64,000 nt of DNA from Xanthomonas arboricola pv. populi (lineage in GTDB: Bacteria > Pseudomonadota > Gammaproteobacteria > Xanthomonadales > Xanthomonadaceae): NCBI RefSeq assembly GCF_002939945.1, contig NZ_MDEB01000003.1, positions 500,547 to 564,546 on the forward strand, in the 5' to 3' direction. Made by a program: the position numbers and the translations under genes. Of the stretch, positions 1-7,649 are shown one piece after another. How positions within the stretch are numbered: the first letter of the stretch is position 1; every line of letters starts with the position of its first letter. The notes under the pieces were generated by a model. It worked only from the letters and a program-made list of their open reading frames with translations, had not been told where the DNA came from and searched no databases.

Positions 1-816
1 ACGGTGACGCTGCCGTGGTTTGCCGCGCTGATCTACTGTTGCGCGCCCGGGTTGATGCTGCTGTACGGCGTCGCAGGCACCTTGACGCAGCTCGACCCGG
101 CGTCTGCCGTGGAATGGAAGGCCGCGGTGGCCGATGCGGCGCAACAGGCGGCGGCGAACGTGCAGGCGCAGCGCGCCGCCTTCGGTAGCGGCAGCTATGT
201 GCAGGCCACGCTGCAGCGCTGGCACGACCTGCAGCAGGCGATGACCGGGCTGAGCATCAACGGCCCGGCCATGCTCGGCATGTTCCTGCTGGGCAGCTGG
301 TTCGTGCGCAGTGGCGCGATCGCCGCGCCCGAGCGCTTTCCGCGCCTGTTTCGGGCCTTGCGCTACGGCGCGCTGCCGCTCGGGCTGGGCGTGATGGGGG
401 TGAGTTACGCGCTGGAGCCGTGGATCGATCCGGCGCGTCTGGATCTGCGCCTGTCGGGTGCATTCGCGTTGTCGCTGATTGCCGGCCCGCTGATGAGCCT
501 GGGCTATGCGGCGTGGGTGGTACGCCTGGCGCCGCGTCTGGCATGGCTTGCGCCCGCCGGGCGCATGGCGCTGACCAACTACCTGATGCAGTCGTTGCTG
601 TGCACGTGGATCTTCTACGGTTACGGACTGGGCTATTTCGAGCAACTGCCGCGCGTATGGCAGCTGCCGTTTGCGCTGGCGCTGTTTGCGCTGCAGGTGG
701 TGCTGAGCCAGCTGTGGCTGCGCTGGTTCCGCTTCGGGCCGATGGAATGGCTATGGCGCAGCGTGACCTATCTGCGCCTGCCGCCGATGCGTCGCAGCAG
801 CGCGCGCGTGGGGTAG
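1..816 (+). CDS. DUF418 family membrane protein, C-terminal part
   Basis: The gene enters from the left edge, so the start is missing; about 271 residues remain. The visible part has several hydrophobic segments: one at the left edge, one around residues 92-110, and a run of three to four after residue 120. The pattern, including the 'LTNYLMQS' segment in the last third, is that of the C-terminal DUF418 region of multi-pass inner-membrane proteins, whose substrate is unknown. It ends seven bases before the DadA-like gene in the same direction and may be co-transcribed with it. The family call is good; the function is unknown. Confidence 0.75.
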   Translation, partial: TVTLPWFAALIYCCAPGLMLLYGVAGTLTQLDPASAVEWKAAVADAAQQAAANVQAQRAAFGSGSYVQATLQRWHDLQQAMTGLSINGPAMLGMFLLGSWFVRSGAIAAPERFPRLFRALRYGALPLGLGVMGVSYALEPWIDPARLDLRLSGAFALSLIAGPLMSLGYAAWVVRLAPRLAWLAPAGRMALTNYLMQSLLCTWIFYGYGLGYFEQLPRVWQLPFALALFALQVVLSQLWLRWFRFGPMEWLWRSVTYLRLPPMRRSSARVG

Positions 817-823
817 TGCGCAC

Positions 824-2074
824 ATGAATGCTGCGCCTGTCGATGTGGTGGTCGTCGGTGCCGGCGCCATTGGCCTGGCGACTGCGCTGGCATTGGTCGA
901 CGCGGGCCGGCAGGTGCATGTGCTCGATGCCGGCGCGGTGGGTGCGGCGACGTCGTACGGCAACTGCGGCACCATCACGCCGAGCCATGCGCCACCACTG
1001 GCAGCGCCGGGCATGATCGCGCAGGCGCTGAAGTGGATGCTGACGCCGGATGCGCCGTTGTATGTCCGGCCACGCCTGGATCCGGCGCTGTGGCGCTGGT
1101 TGCTGCGGTTTGCGCAACGTTGCAATACGCGTCACTGGCAGGCCAGCGCGCAGGCGCGCGCGGCGTTGCTGGGCGATGCGCGGCAACGCTTCGACGACTG
1201 GGTCGAGCGCTACGCGCTGGACTGCGAATTTCGCAGCGATGGGCTGGACTACGTGTTTGCCGATGCGCGCCGCTTTGCGCAGTATCGCCACGAGTGCGGC
1301 GTGCTTGCACAGTGGGGCATCCAGGCCGAGATGATCGAGGGCGGCGACTACGTGCGCCAGGATCCGGCATTTCGCGCGGGCATTGCCGGTGCGATCCATT
1401 TCCCCGGCGATGCGCATCTGCGCCCGGAGCGTTACACCGCAGAACTGGCAAGAGTGCTGCGCGCGCGCGGTGCGGTGATCGATGCGCAGTGCCGCGTCGA
1501 TGCGGTGGTGCCGGACGCACGCGGCGCGTGCGTGCACACCGAGCGTGGGCGACTGCAGGCGCGCGAGGTGGTCATCGCAACCGGCCCGTGGTCGCCGCTG
1601 CTGGCGGCGCAACTGGGGTTGCGCTTGCCGGTGCAAGCCGGCAAGGGCTATTCGATCACCTATACCGCACCGGCGCTGATGCCGCGTCGCCCGGTGGTGT
1701 TGAAAGACCGTTGGGTGTTCGTGGTGCCGTGGCGCGATCGTCTGCGCATCGGGAGCACGATGGAATTCTCCGGGCGCGACACCCACCTCAACCCCACGCG
1801 CCTGGCGGCGCTGGAGCGCGCAGCGGCCGATTATCTGCATGCACCGGCCGGCCCGGCCGTGATCGAGCGCTGGTATGGATGGCGGCCGATGACCTGGGAC
1901 GACGTACCGGTGCTGGGCGCGGTGCCGGGCCGTCCTCACGTCTGGCTCGCAGCCGGACATGGCATGCTCGGCATCAGCATGAGCACTGCAAGCGGACAAC
2001 TGATGGCCGACCTGATCACGGGCCGCGCACCTGCGCTGGACCCGCATCCTTACCGGGCGGAGCGATTCGCATGA
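824..2074 (+). CDS. DadA-like FAD-dependent D-amino acid dehydrogenase/oxidase
   Basis: A 416-residue flavoprotein of the DAO/DadA family, expected to oxidise a D-amino acid or a related secondary amine and pass the electrons to the respiratory chain or oxygen. A Rossmann FAD motif GAGAIG lies at residues 12-17, followed by the acidic residue of 'VLDAG'. The C-terminal FAD contact region contains 'GWRPMTWDDVPVLG' and 'AAGHGMLGISMS'. The length fits the family. The substrate cannot be told: D-alanine, D-hydroxyproline and others are possible. The stop overlaps the next start (ATGA), so translation of the glutathione reductase is probably coupled to this gene. Confidence 0.85.
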   Translation: MNAAPVDVVVVGAGAIGLATALALVDAGRQVHVLDAGAVGAATSYGNCGTITPSHAPPLAAPGMIAQALKWMLTPDAPLYVRPRLDPALWRWLLRFAQRCNTRHWQASAQARAALLGDARQRFDDWVERYALDCEFRSDGLDYVFADARRFAQYRHECGVLAQWGIQAEMIEGGDYVRQDPAFRAGIAGAIHFPGDAHLRPERYTAELARVLRARGAVIDAQCRVDAVVPDARGACVHTERGRLQAREVVIATGPWSPLLAAQLGLRLPVQAGKGYSITYTAPALMPRRPVVLKDRWVFVVPWRDRLRIGSTMEFSGRDTHLNPTRLAALERAAADYLHAPAGPAVIERWYGWRPMTWDDVPVLGAVPGRPHVWLAAGHGMLGISMSTASGQLMADLITGRAPALDPHPYRAERFA

Positions 2075-3441
2075 GTGTCCGTTACGATTACGACGTGGTG
2101 ATCCTGGGGGGGGGCTCCGGTGGATTGGCCACTGCGTTTCGCGCGGCAAAGCACGGCGCGCGCGTGGCGATGATGGAGCCGAACGCCTTGGGTGGCACCT
2201 GTGTCAATCTCGGCTGCGTGCCGAAAAAGGCGATGTGGTTGGCGGCCGATCTGGCCGGCAAGATCGAGCTTGCCGGGGCGCTGGGTTTCGATGTATCGCG
2301 ACCGACATTGGCCTGGCAGGAACTTGTCACGCACCGGCAGGGCTACATCAACAACATCCATGCCAGTTATCGGCGTCGGCTCAATGAAGATGGTGTGGTC
2401 ATGATTCCGCAGCGCGGCGTCCTGCAGGATCGCCATACCATCATGGGCGGGGATGGCGTGCCGGTCACCGCAGAGCACATCGTGATCGCAACCGGTGCGT
2501 ATCCGTTGCGTCCGGACGTGGAGGGTGCCGAGCATGGGGAGGTCTCCGATGATTTCTTCAATCTCTGTGATGCGCCCGCGCAGGTTGCGATCATCGGCGG
2601 CGGCTATATCGCGGTGGAAATCGCCGGGTTGCTGCAGGCGCTGGGCAGCCGTGTGCATCTGTTCGTGCAGGGCGAGCGGCTGCTGGAGCGCTTTGATGCC
2701 GAGCTGACCTTGCAACTGGCCGACAACCTGCGGCATCTGGGCGTGCGCCTGCATTTCGGATTCTCTACCACCGGTCTGGAACGCGATGCACAAGCCAAGT
2801 TGCGCGTGCATGGCCACCCCGCACACACCAGCGAGCAGGGCAACGACGTCTTCGACAAGGTGTTCTTCGCCGTTGGCCGACGCGCCAACACGGCGGGGCT
2901 GGGTCTGGAAGCGGCCGGTGTGCGCCTGGGCGAAAAGGGCGAGGTGGTGGTGGACGCAGCGCAGACCACCAGCGTGCCGAACATCCATGCCATCGGCGAT
3001 GTCGGCGGCAAGGTCGGACTGACCCCGGTGGCGATCACGGCGGGACGCAAGTTGATGGATCGCCTGTTCGGCAAGCAGCCGGATGCGCGCATGGACTACG
3101 AAGGCGTGCCGAGCGTGGTGTTCTCGCATCCGCCGCTCGGGCAGGTCGGACTGACCGAGGAGCAGGCGCGCGCGCGGCACGGCAACGCGGTACGCATCTA
3201 CCGCAGCAACTTCCGCCCGATGTTGCACGCGCTGGCCGACGCGCCGCAGCGCAGCCTGTTCAAGCTGGTCTGCGTGGGCGAAGAAGAGCGCGTGGTCGGC
3301 GTGCATCTGCTGGGCGAAAGCGCAGACGAAATGCTGCAGGGCTTTGCAGTGGCAGTGAAGATGGGCGCAACCAAACGCGACTTCGACGAGACGGTCGCGA
3401 TCCATCCCACCTCGTCGGAAGAGATCGTGTTGATGCATTGA
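2071..3441 (+). CDS. gor: Glutathione-disulfide reductase
   Basis: A 456-residue class I pyridine-nucleotide disulfide oxidoreductase that reduces glutathione disulfide with NADPH in the cytoplasm. FAD-binding GGGSGG is at residues 13-18, the redox-active pair C44/C49 lies in 'GGTCVNLGCVPKK', the NAD(P) site is 'IIGGGYIAVEIAG', and the C-terminal interface ends in 'HPTSSEE', which supplies the catalytic His. The start at 2071 overlaps the upstream stop; the frame is open further upstream but that part only mirrors the DadA-like gene. The stop codon lies in the first copy of an 8-bp tandem repeat. A thioredoxin- or trypanothione-like substrate is less likely given the 'CVNLGC' motif. Confidence 0.95.
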   Translation: MSVRYDYDVVILGGGSGGLATAFRAAKHGARVAMMEPNALGGTCVNLGCVPKKAMWLAADLAGKIELAGALGFDVSRPTLAWQELVTHRQGYINNIHASYRRRLNEDGVVMIPQRGVLQDRHTIMGGDGVPVTAEHIVIATGAYPLRPDVEGAEHGEVSDDFFNLCDAPAQVAIIGGGYIAVEIAGLLQALGSRVHLFVQGERLLERFDAELTLQLADNLRHLGVRLHFGFSTTGLERDAQAKLRVHGHPAHTSEQGNDVFDKVFFAVGRRANTAGLGLEAAGVRLGEKGEVVVDAAQTTSVPNIHAIGDVGGKVGLTPVAITAGRKLMDRLFGKQPDARMDYEGVPSVVFSHPPLGQVGLTEEQARARHGNAVRIYRSNFRPMLHALADAPQRSLFKLVCVGEEERVVGVHLLGESADEMLQGFAVAVKMGATKRDFDETVAIHPTSSEEIVLMH

Positions 3442-3470
3442 TGCATTGATGCATTGATGCATTGATGCAG
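3433..3470. repeat. 8-bp tandem repeat (ATGCATTG) across the gor stop
   Basis: Four perfect copies of ATGCATTG start at 3433, 3441, 3449 and 3457, followed by a partial ATGCAG. The first copy carries the last codons and the stop of gor, so changes in copy number would alter only the 3' untranslated region. The unit is AT-rich compared with its surroundings. Confidence 0.95.
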
Positions 3471-3931
3471 CAGGCGTGGCAGGTGTGGCCGGGCGAACGA
3501 GGGCATCAGTCCCTGGCTCCAGCCAGGGACCGACGTCAGTTCCTGGCTGGATGCAAGACCGATGTCTGTCCCTGCGTTTCACAACTTGCGGTAGCCACGC
3601 GGCACGGCACGCCAGGTGTACGCTCGACGTAGTTGCGCTTGACATAGGCCAGGGCCCTGCAAGCGAACGGATCAGGCCCCTCTCCCCCGGGAGAGGGGGT
3701 GGGGTGAGGGTTCGGCGCAATCGACGCGTCAATCCACTGCCGATCCGACGTTCACAGCCGGCCATGTCTCATCCGGGGTCGCATGGAAGTTGACGCTCTG
3801 CTTGTCTGCTGTGCCTGGCTTCGCCCGTATCCTCACCCCAACCTCCGCTTCGCACTGTCGGCGCGCAAGCAACGCCTGCTCACCCCTAAGGAGGAGGGGC
3901 TTTGATTCCATAGCTCTGGCATCCTTGCCTG
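3471..3931. other. Intergenic region with dispersed Xanthomonas-type palindromes
   Basis: No convincing gene. It contains a 22-bp palindrome at 3509-3530 (GTCCCTGGCT, two bases, then its complement), a degenerate second copy of the same sequence at 3539-3550 and 3569-3576, and a 'CTCTCCC...GGGAGAGGG' hairpin near 3668-3690 followed by GGTGGGGTGAGGG. Related CTCTCCC/GGGAGAG or TTCTCCC/GGGAGAAGG hairpins recur near 20560-20580 and 46803-46840. A purine-rich AAGGAGGAGGGG lies at about 3889-3900 but is too far from the next start to be its ribosome-binding site. Confidence 0.6.
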
Positions 3932-4339
3932 ATGTCAAAGCCCCGCAACCCAACGCCCCCTCGATCTGCGAACCTGCCTGCGCGCGCCGCTTCCAACGGC
4001 GAGACGCTCTCCAGCGAACAGGCGCGACTGCGCATTCTCGCGGCGATTCGGGCAATTCCTTCCGGCCAGGTCGCCGGTTATGGCGACGTCGCGCTACGCG
4101 CCGGCCTGCCCGGGCGAGCGCGGCTGGTGGCCCGCGTGCTCAGTGGCAATGACGATCCGCACCTGCCCTGGCACCGGGTGCTGCGCAGCGATGGCCGGAT
4201 CGCATTGCCGGACGGCTCGTCCGGCTACCGCGAGCAATGTCGCCGGCTGCGTGCCGAAGGCGTGGCGGTCGAGCAGGGCCGGGTGCGCCGCGCCAGTGCC
4301 GCGCAGCGGCTGGATGCCGCCGTGTGGGGACCTTCATAA
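3932..4339 (+). CDS. Alkyltransferase-like protein (ATL, MGMT family without the acceptor cysteine)
   Basis: 135 residues. The C-terminal 100 residues form the DNA-binding fold of O6-alkylguanine alkyltransferases ('IPSGQVAGYGDVALRAG', 'ARLVARVLSGN'), but the active-site PCHRV reads PWHRV at residues 79-83. Tryptophan in place of the acceptor cysteine is the hallmark of ATL proteins, which flip out O6-alkylguanine and hand the lesion to nucleotide excision repair instead of repairing it. The first 25 residues are low-complexity and the true start could be internal. It lies 40 bases upstream of the rhomboid gene. Confidence 0.88.
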   Translation: MSKPRNPTPPRSANLPARAASNGETLSSEQARLRILAAIRAIPSGQVAGYGDVALRAGLPGRARLVARVLSGNDDPHLPWHRVLRSDGRIALPDGSSGYREQCRRLRAEGVAVEQGRVRRASAAQRLDAAVWGPS

Positions 4340-4379
4340 GCCTGACGTTATGATGGTTGGCATTCCGAAGGATGCCGTC

Positions 4380-5078
4380 ATGCCCCAACTGCCGCCCGTC
4401 ACCAAAGCGTTGTTGATCGCCAATATCGGCTTGTTCCTGCTGCAATGGGCACTGGGCGACCTGGGCGCCGGCGTGCTGCCCTCCGATGCGGCGCTGTCGT
4501 CGTTGATGCTGTGGCCGATCTCCAACGGCTTCGATGCGTTCTCGCCTGGCGCCAGCTTCATGCCGTGGCAGTTGCTGACCTATGCGTTCCTGCATGGCGG
4601 CTTCAACCATCTGTTCTTCAACATGCTGGCGCTTTTCATGTTTGGCGCGGCACTGGAACAGACCTGGGGCCAGAAGCGTTTTCTGACCTATTACCTGGTG
4701 TGCGTGGCCGGTGCCGGCGTGTGCCAGTTGCTGATGGCCTGGTTCACCCAGAGCGGGGCGCCGGTGGTGGGGGCGTCCGGCGGTGTGTTCGGCCTGTTGC
4801 TGGCCTACGGCATGTTGTTTCCCAATCAGCGGGTGATGCTGCTGTTTCCGCCGATTCCGATGAAGGCGCGCACCTTCGTGATCGTATTCGGTGCGATCGA
4901 GCTGTTCCTGGGGGCGACCGGCTGGCAGCCGGGCGTGGCCCACTTCGCGCATCTGGGCGGCATGCTGTTCGGCTGGCTGATGATCCGTTACTGGCGCGGC
5001 CAGTCGCCGTTTGGCGGCAGCGGCGGCGGGAAGGGCGGTAGCAAGGGGCGCAAGCCGCCGCTGCGCGTTGTGCGCTGA
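4380..5078 (+). CDS. Rhomboid family intramembrane serine protease
   Basis: 232 residues. It has the rhomboid core: 'HGGFNHLFFNMLALFMFG' for TM2, the catalytic serine in GASGG (S133) and the catalytic histidine in 'HFAHLGG' (H191). About six membrane helices are followed by a short glycine/lysine-rich cytoplasmic tail. Such proteases cut substrates within or near the membrane; none can be named here. GAAGGA at 4367-4372 sets the start at 4380, although in-frame ATG codons also occur at 4350 and 4353. A second, larger rhomboid lies at 24387-25853. Confidence 0.93.
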   Translation: MPQLPPVTKALLIANIGLFLLQWALGDLGAGVLPSDAALSSLMLWPISNGFDAFSPGASFMPWQLLTYAFLHGGFNHLFFNMLALFMFGAALEQTWGQKRFLTYYLVCVAGAGVCQLLMAWFTQSGAPVVGASGGVFGLLLAYGMLFPNQRVMLLFPPIPMKARTFVIVFGAIELFLGATGWQPGVAHFAHLGGMLFGWLMIRYWRGQSPFGGSGGGKGGSKGRKPPLRVVR

Positions 5079-5103
5079 CTGAGGTCGGGCAACGCATCGA
5101 TTC

Positions 5104-5173
5104 GTAGGAGCGGACCTGGCCGCGATGGGGGGTTACAGGTAAAGCCTCTCGTCGCGGCCAGGTCCGCTCCTAC
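5104..5173. repeat. GTAG-headed palindromic repeat, copy 1
   Basis: Two inverted arms of 22 bases with no mismatch (5104-5125 and 5152-5173), both beginning with GTAGGAGCGG read inward, separated by 26 bases. It lies between converging genes. The GTAG head and inverted pairing resemble REP-type elements mobilised by RAYT transposases, but no RAYT gene is in the window. Confidence 0.9.
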
Positions 5174-5211
5174 GCAGAGCGCGTCTGAGACAGGTTGCCA
5201 GGTAGCTAAAC

Positions 5212-5262
5212 GCCGGAAACGAAAAAAGAGCGCGGATTCCGCGCTCTTTTTTCGTTTCCGGC
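5212..5262. terminator. Bidirectional terminator, 24-bp perfect stem
   Basis: Arms 5212-5235 and 5239-5262 are exact complements around a three-base loop. Each arm contains GAGCGCGG and a run of six A or T, so a GC-rich hairpin followed by a U tract forms on either strand. It sits between the rhomboid gene (plus) and the M13 gene (minus) and should end both transcripts. Confidence 0.93.
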
Positions 5263-5301
5263 CGCTGCGTGTTGTTTGCAGGTGACTTCCTGGCGCTCGA
5301 A

Positions 5302-7314
5302 TCAGCGCCAGATCTTCAACTGCTCGGCATCCACGCGCTGCATCGGCTGGCCGGCCTTGCAGCTGAACGCCGCACCGAACTCCGGCAGGTTGGACAGCGG
5401 GCCGTTGGTGCGCCACTGGCCCGGCGCCCGGATGTCGGCGCTGGCGCGCTGCACCGCTTCGTTTGGCGACAGCTGCTGGGCCCACAGGCCGGCCCAGGCG
5501 GTGAAGAAGGCCTGCTTGTCGGCCTCGGTGGCTGCGGGCTGTGCCTTGCTGAAGGCCTGCCAGGCCAGTTCGACGCCGGCCAGGTCGGCCAGGTTTTCTT
5601 CGGCGGTCTGTGCGCCGTTGACCTTGACGTTGGGCACGCCCGGATACGGATAGGTACCAAACTGCTCGGCCACCTTGCCGGTCAGCAGGGTCCAGCTGGT
5701 CTTCTCGGCAGGCGTCCACCAGCTGCGCAACTCGCCCTTGGCATCCACCAGCGAGCCCTTGGCGTCGATGGCACGGGTGATTTCGTGGGCGACCAGCGCG
5801 CCGTAAGCGCCGTACTGCGCGGCTGGCGTGCTGCCGGCGGTGAGCACCGGCGGCTGCAGCACGGCGGCAGTGATGATCAGGCGGTTCTGCGCGATGTCGT
5901 AAGCCACTGCCGGCTGCTGCGGCAGCACGTCCCAGCGACGGTCGGCGTTGCCCTTGCCGATGCGCTTCATCTCTTCGCGGTGACGCCAGGTCGAGGCGAT
6001 CAGCATGTTGCCGCCGAAGCTGCCGCGGCCCATCGGCTGCACGGTGTAATCCAGATCGCGACGCGGTGCGCCGACTTCGATCTTCATCGCCGACAGCTTG
6101 GCCCTGGCTTCGGCGATCACCTCACCGTTGCCCCAGCCGGTGCGCTCCAGCGCGGCCAGCTGTGCGTCGCGCAGCTGGTCGGCGATGGCTTCGGCCTGGC
6201 GGCGCGTATCGCTGCTCAGATAGCGCGCCACGTGTTCGCGACCGAGCATCGGGCCGGCGGCGATATTGATCGCGTCCAGCACCTGCTGCCAGCGCTGTGG
6301 CGGCAGGGCATCGCCACGCAGCAGACGGCCGCGGAACTGGTATTCGGCATCGTGGAAGCTCTTGGACAGGTACGGCGCCATCGCATCGCCCACGCGCCAG
6401 CGCAGATAGGCCTTCCACTGTTCCGGCTTGATGCTGACGATCATGCTGTCGAGCTGCTTGAACATGGCCGGGTCGGCCATCGACACCAGGTCGTCCTTGA
6501 CGCCCTGCGCTTCCAGGAAGTCGGCCAGACGCAGATTCTTGTACTGCTTGGTCAGCTCCTTGGTGGCGATCGGAGCGTAGTTGTTGAACGGATTGTTGAT
6601 GCCCTGCACCGACTGCGCGCTGCGCGCCAACGCGGTCTCGATCTGCAGCACCGAGGCGGCATCGGCGTCGAGCCTGTCGGCCGGGGTGCCGGTCAGCGCC
6701 AGGATTTGCTTGACGTAGGCGCGGTAGCGGCCCATCAGCGCCTGGGTGTCGGCGTCGGTGCGGGTGTAGAACGCCGGATCCGGCAGGCCCATGCCGCCCT
6801 GCATGAAATACCCGATATGGCGATCGAGCGCCTTCAGGTCCACGTCCGGGCCGAAGTTGAAGCCTACCGGGATGCCGACCTGATGCAGCGCGGCGATGGA
6901 AGCGGGCACATCCTTGGCCTTCTTGATCGCATCGATGCGCGACAGCAAGGGGGCGATGGGATTGGAGCCGTCCTTTTCGACGGAGGCTTCGTCCAGGCCG
7001 CTGGCCCAGAAGTCGCCGAGCAGTTTCTGCACATTGCCCTGCGGCGCTTTCATCGATGCATCCAGCAACTCGCGTTGCTGCTGCAGCGCGCGCTCGGACA
7101 ACTGGCCCAGTGCGGTGACGGCACCGGACTGCGGCACCGGGTTGCTCTTGAGCCAGCCGGCATTGGCGTAATCGTAGAAATTGGTGCAGGCCGCCGAGAC
7201 GGCCGGGGCCTTGGGAGCAGCCTTCTTCTTGCGAGCGGCGTCGGCGTCGGGGGCGGACAGCAGCGTGATCAGGCTGAAGCCAAGAGCGAGGGCAAGCGGA
7301 CGAATGGTGGGCAT
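5302..7314 (-). CDS. M13 (neprilysin-family) metallopeptidase homologue, predicted inactive
   Basis: 670 residues with an N-terminal signal peptide (basic start, hydrophobic core, 'APDADA'), so exported. The whole M13 fold can be followed beside the neighbouring paralogue, but the catalytic residues are gone. The zinc motif HExxH reads HEITR at residues 510-514 (Arg codon 5773-5775). The transition-state histidine of 'DPHAPANFR' is Arg in 'DIRAPGQWR'. The 'NAYYNP' substrate-binding asparagine is replaced in 'VAYDIA'. The third zinc ligand survives in 'ENLADLAG'. The reading frame is intact and full length, so it is maintained as a protein rather than decaying; it may bind peptides or modulate the active partner. 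Confidence 0.9.
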   Translation of the reverse strand: MPTIRPLALALGFSLITLLSAPDADAARKKKAAPKAPAVSAACTNFYDYANAGWLKSNPVPQSGAVTALGQLSERALQQQRELLDASMKAPQGNVQKLLGDFWASGLDEASVEKDGSNPIAPLLSRIDAIKKAKDVPASIAALHQVGIPVGFNFGPDVDLKALDRHIGYFMQGGMGLPDPAFYTRTDADTQALMGRYRAYVKQILALTGTPADRLDADAASVLQIETALARSAQSVQGINNPFNNYAPIATKELTKQYKNLRLADFLEAQGVKDDLVSMADPAMFKQLDSMIVSIKPEQWKAYLRWRVGDAMAPYLSKSFHDAEYQFRGRLLRGDALPPQRWQQVLDAINIAAGPMLGREHVARYLSSDTRRQAEAIADQLRDAQLAALERTGWGNGEVIAEARAKLSAMKIEVGAPRRDLDYTVQPMGRGSFGGNMLIASTWRHREEMKRIGKGNADRRWDVLPQQPAVAYDIAQNRLIITAAVLQPPVLTAGSTPAAQYGAYGALVAHEITRAIDAKGSLVDAKGELRSWWTPAEKTSWTLLTGKVAEQFGTYPYPGVPNVKVNGAQTAEENLADLAGVELAWQAFSKAQPAATEADKQAFFTAWAGLWAQQLSPNEAVQRASADIRAPGQWRTNGPLSNLPEFGAAFSCKAGQPMQRVDAEQLKIWR

Positions 7315-7649
7315 CGAGAAGACGGGTGGCCAGATTGAAGTCGGCGGAGTTTAGCAAGGCTGCGCCTCGTGCAGGCCGCGCGAGCTGCCGTTTGTCGTCG
7401 GTGCCGGCCGCTTGCATGAACGCGACAGGCCCGCGAGTGCGGGCCTGTGCGTCTTGCCGACCATACTGCGTGCCGTGCGCCGCGTGCCGCGATGGCGGCT
7501 TGAAGCGGTTGGTTGCACTGACTTAGCTGGAAATGAGTGCGGCTGGCCCGCGTGATTCGCCCCTATCACGCAGCAGAGAAATCGAGGGAACAAAAAAACG
7601 GGCGACGATCTTTCGATCGCCGCCCGCCTGATTTACAGCGATTGCGCAA
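7315..7649. other. Gap between the two M13 genes
   Basis: Holds the terminator of the upstream minus-strand gene (see 7592-7626), a second hairpin at 7425-7448 (10-bp perfect stem ACAGGCCCGC, four-base loop) and presumably the promoter of the predicted inactive paralogue. I see no gene. Separate transcription of the two paralogues is likely because of the terminator. Confidence 0.6.
7592..7626 (-). terminator. Rho-independent terminator of the M13 lipoprotein gene
   Basis: On the minus strand a 12-bp stem with one mismatch (7599-7610 pairing with 7615-7626, loop TTTC) is followed by seven U. It lies just downstream of the stop of the M13 gene. Confidence 0.88.

Noticed and set aside
1033..2070. 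N-terminal extension of glutathione reductase (in-frame codons upstream of 2071)
   Set aside because: This part is an out-of-frame copy of the DadA-like coding region; the FAD motif begins 12 residues after the ATG at 2071, as in the family.
257..2149. 630-codon minus-strand frame over the first two genes
   Set aside because: It covers the DUF418 and DadA-like genes in antisense; composition is Arg/His-rich and no family can be recognised.
3433..3470. Short repeats that could suggest a CRISPR array
   Set aside because: The units are 8 bp and contiguous, with no spacers and no cas genes.
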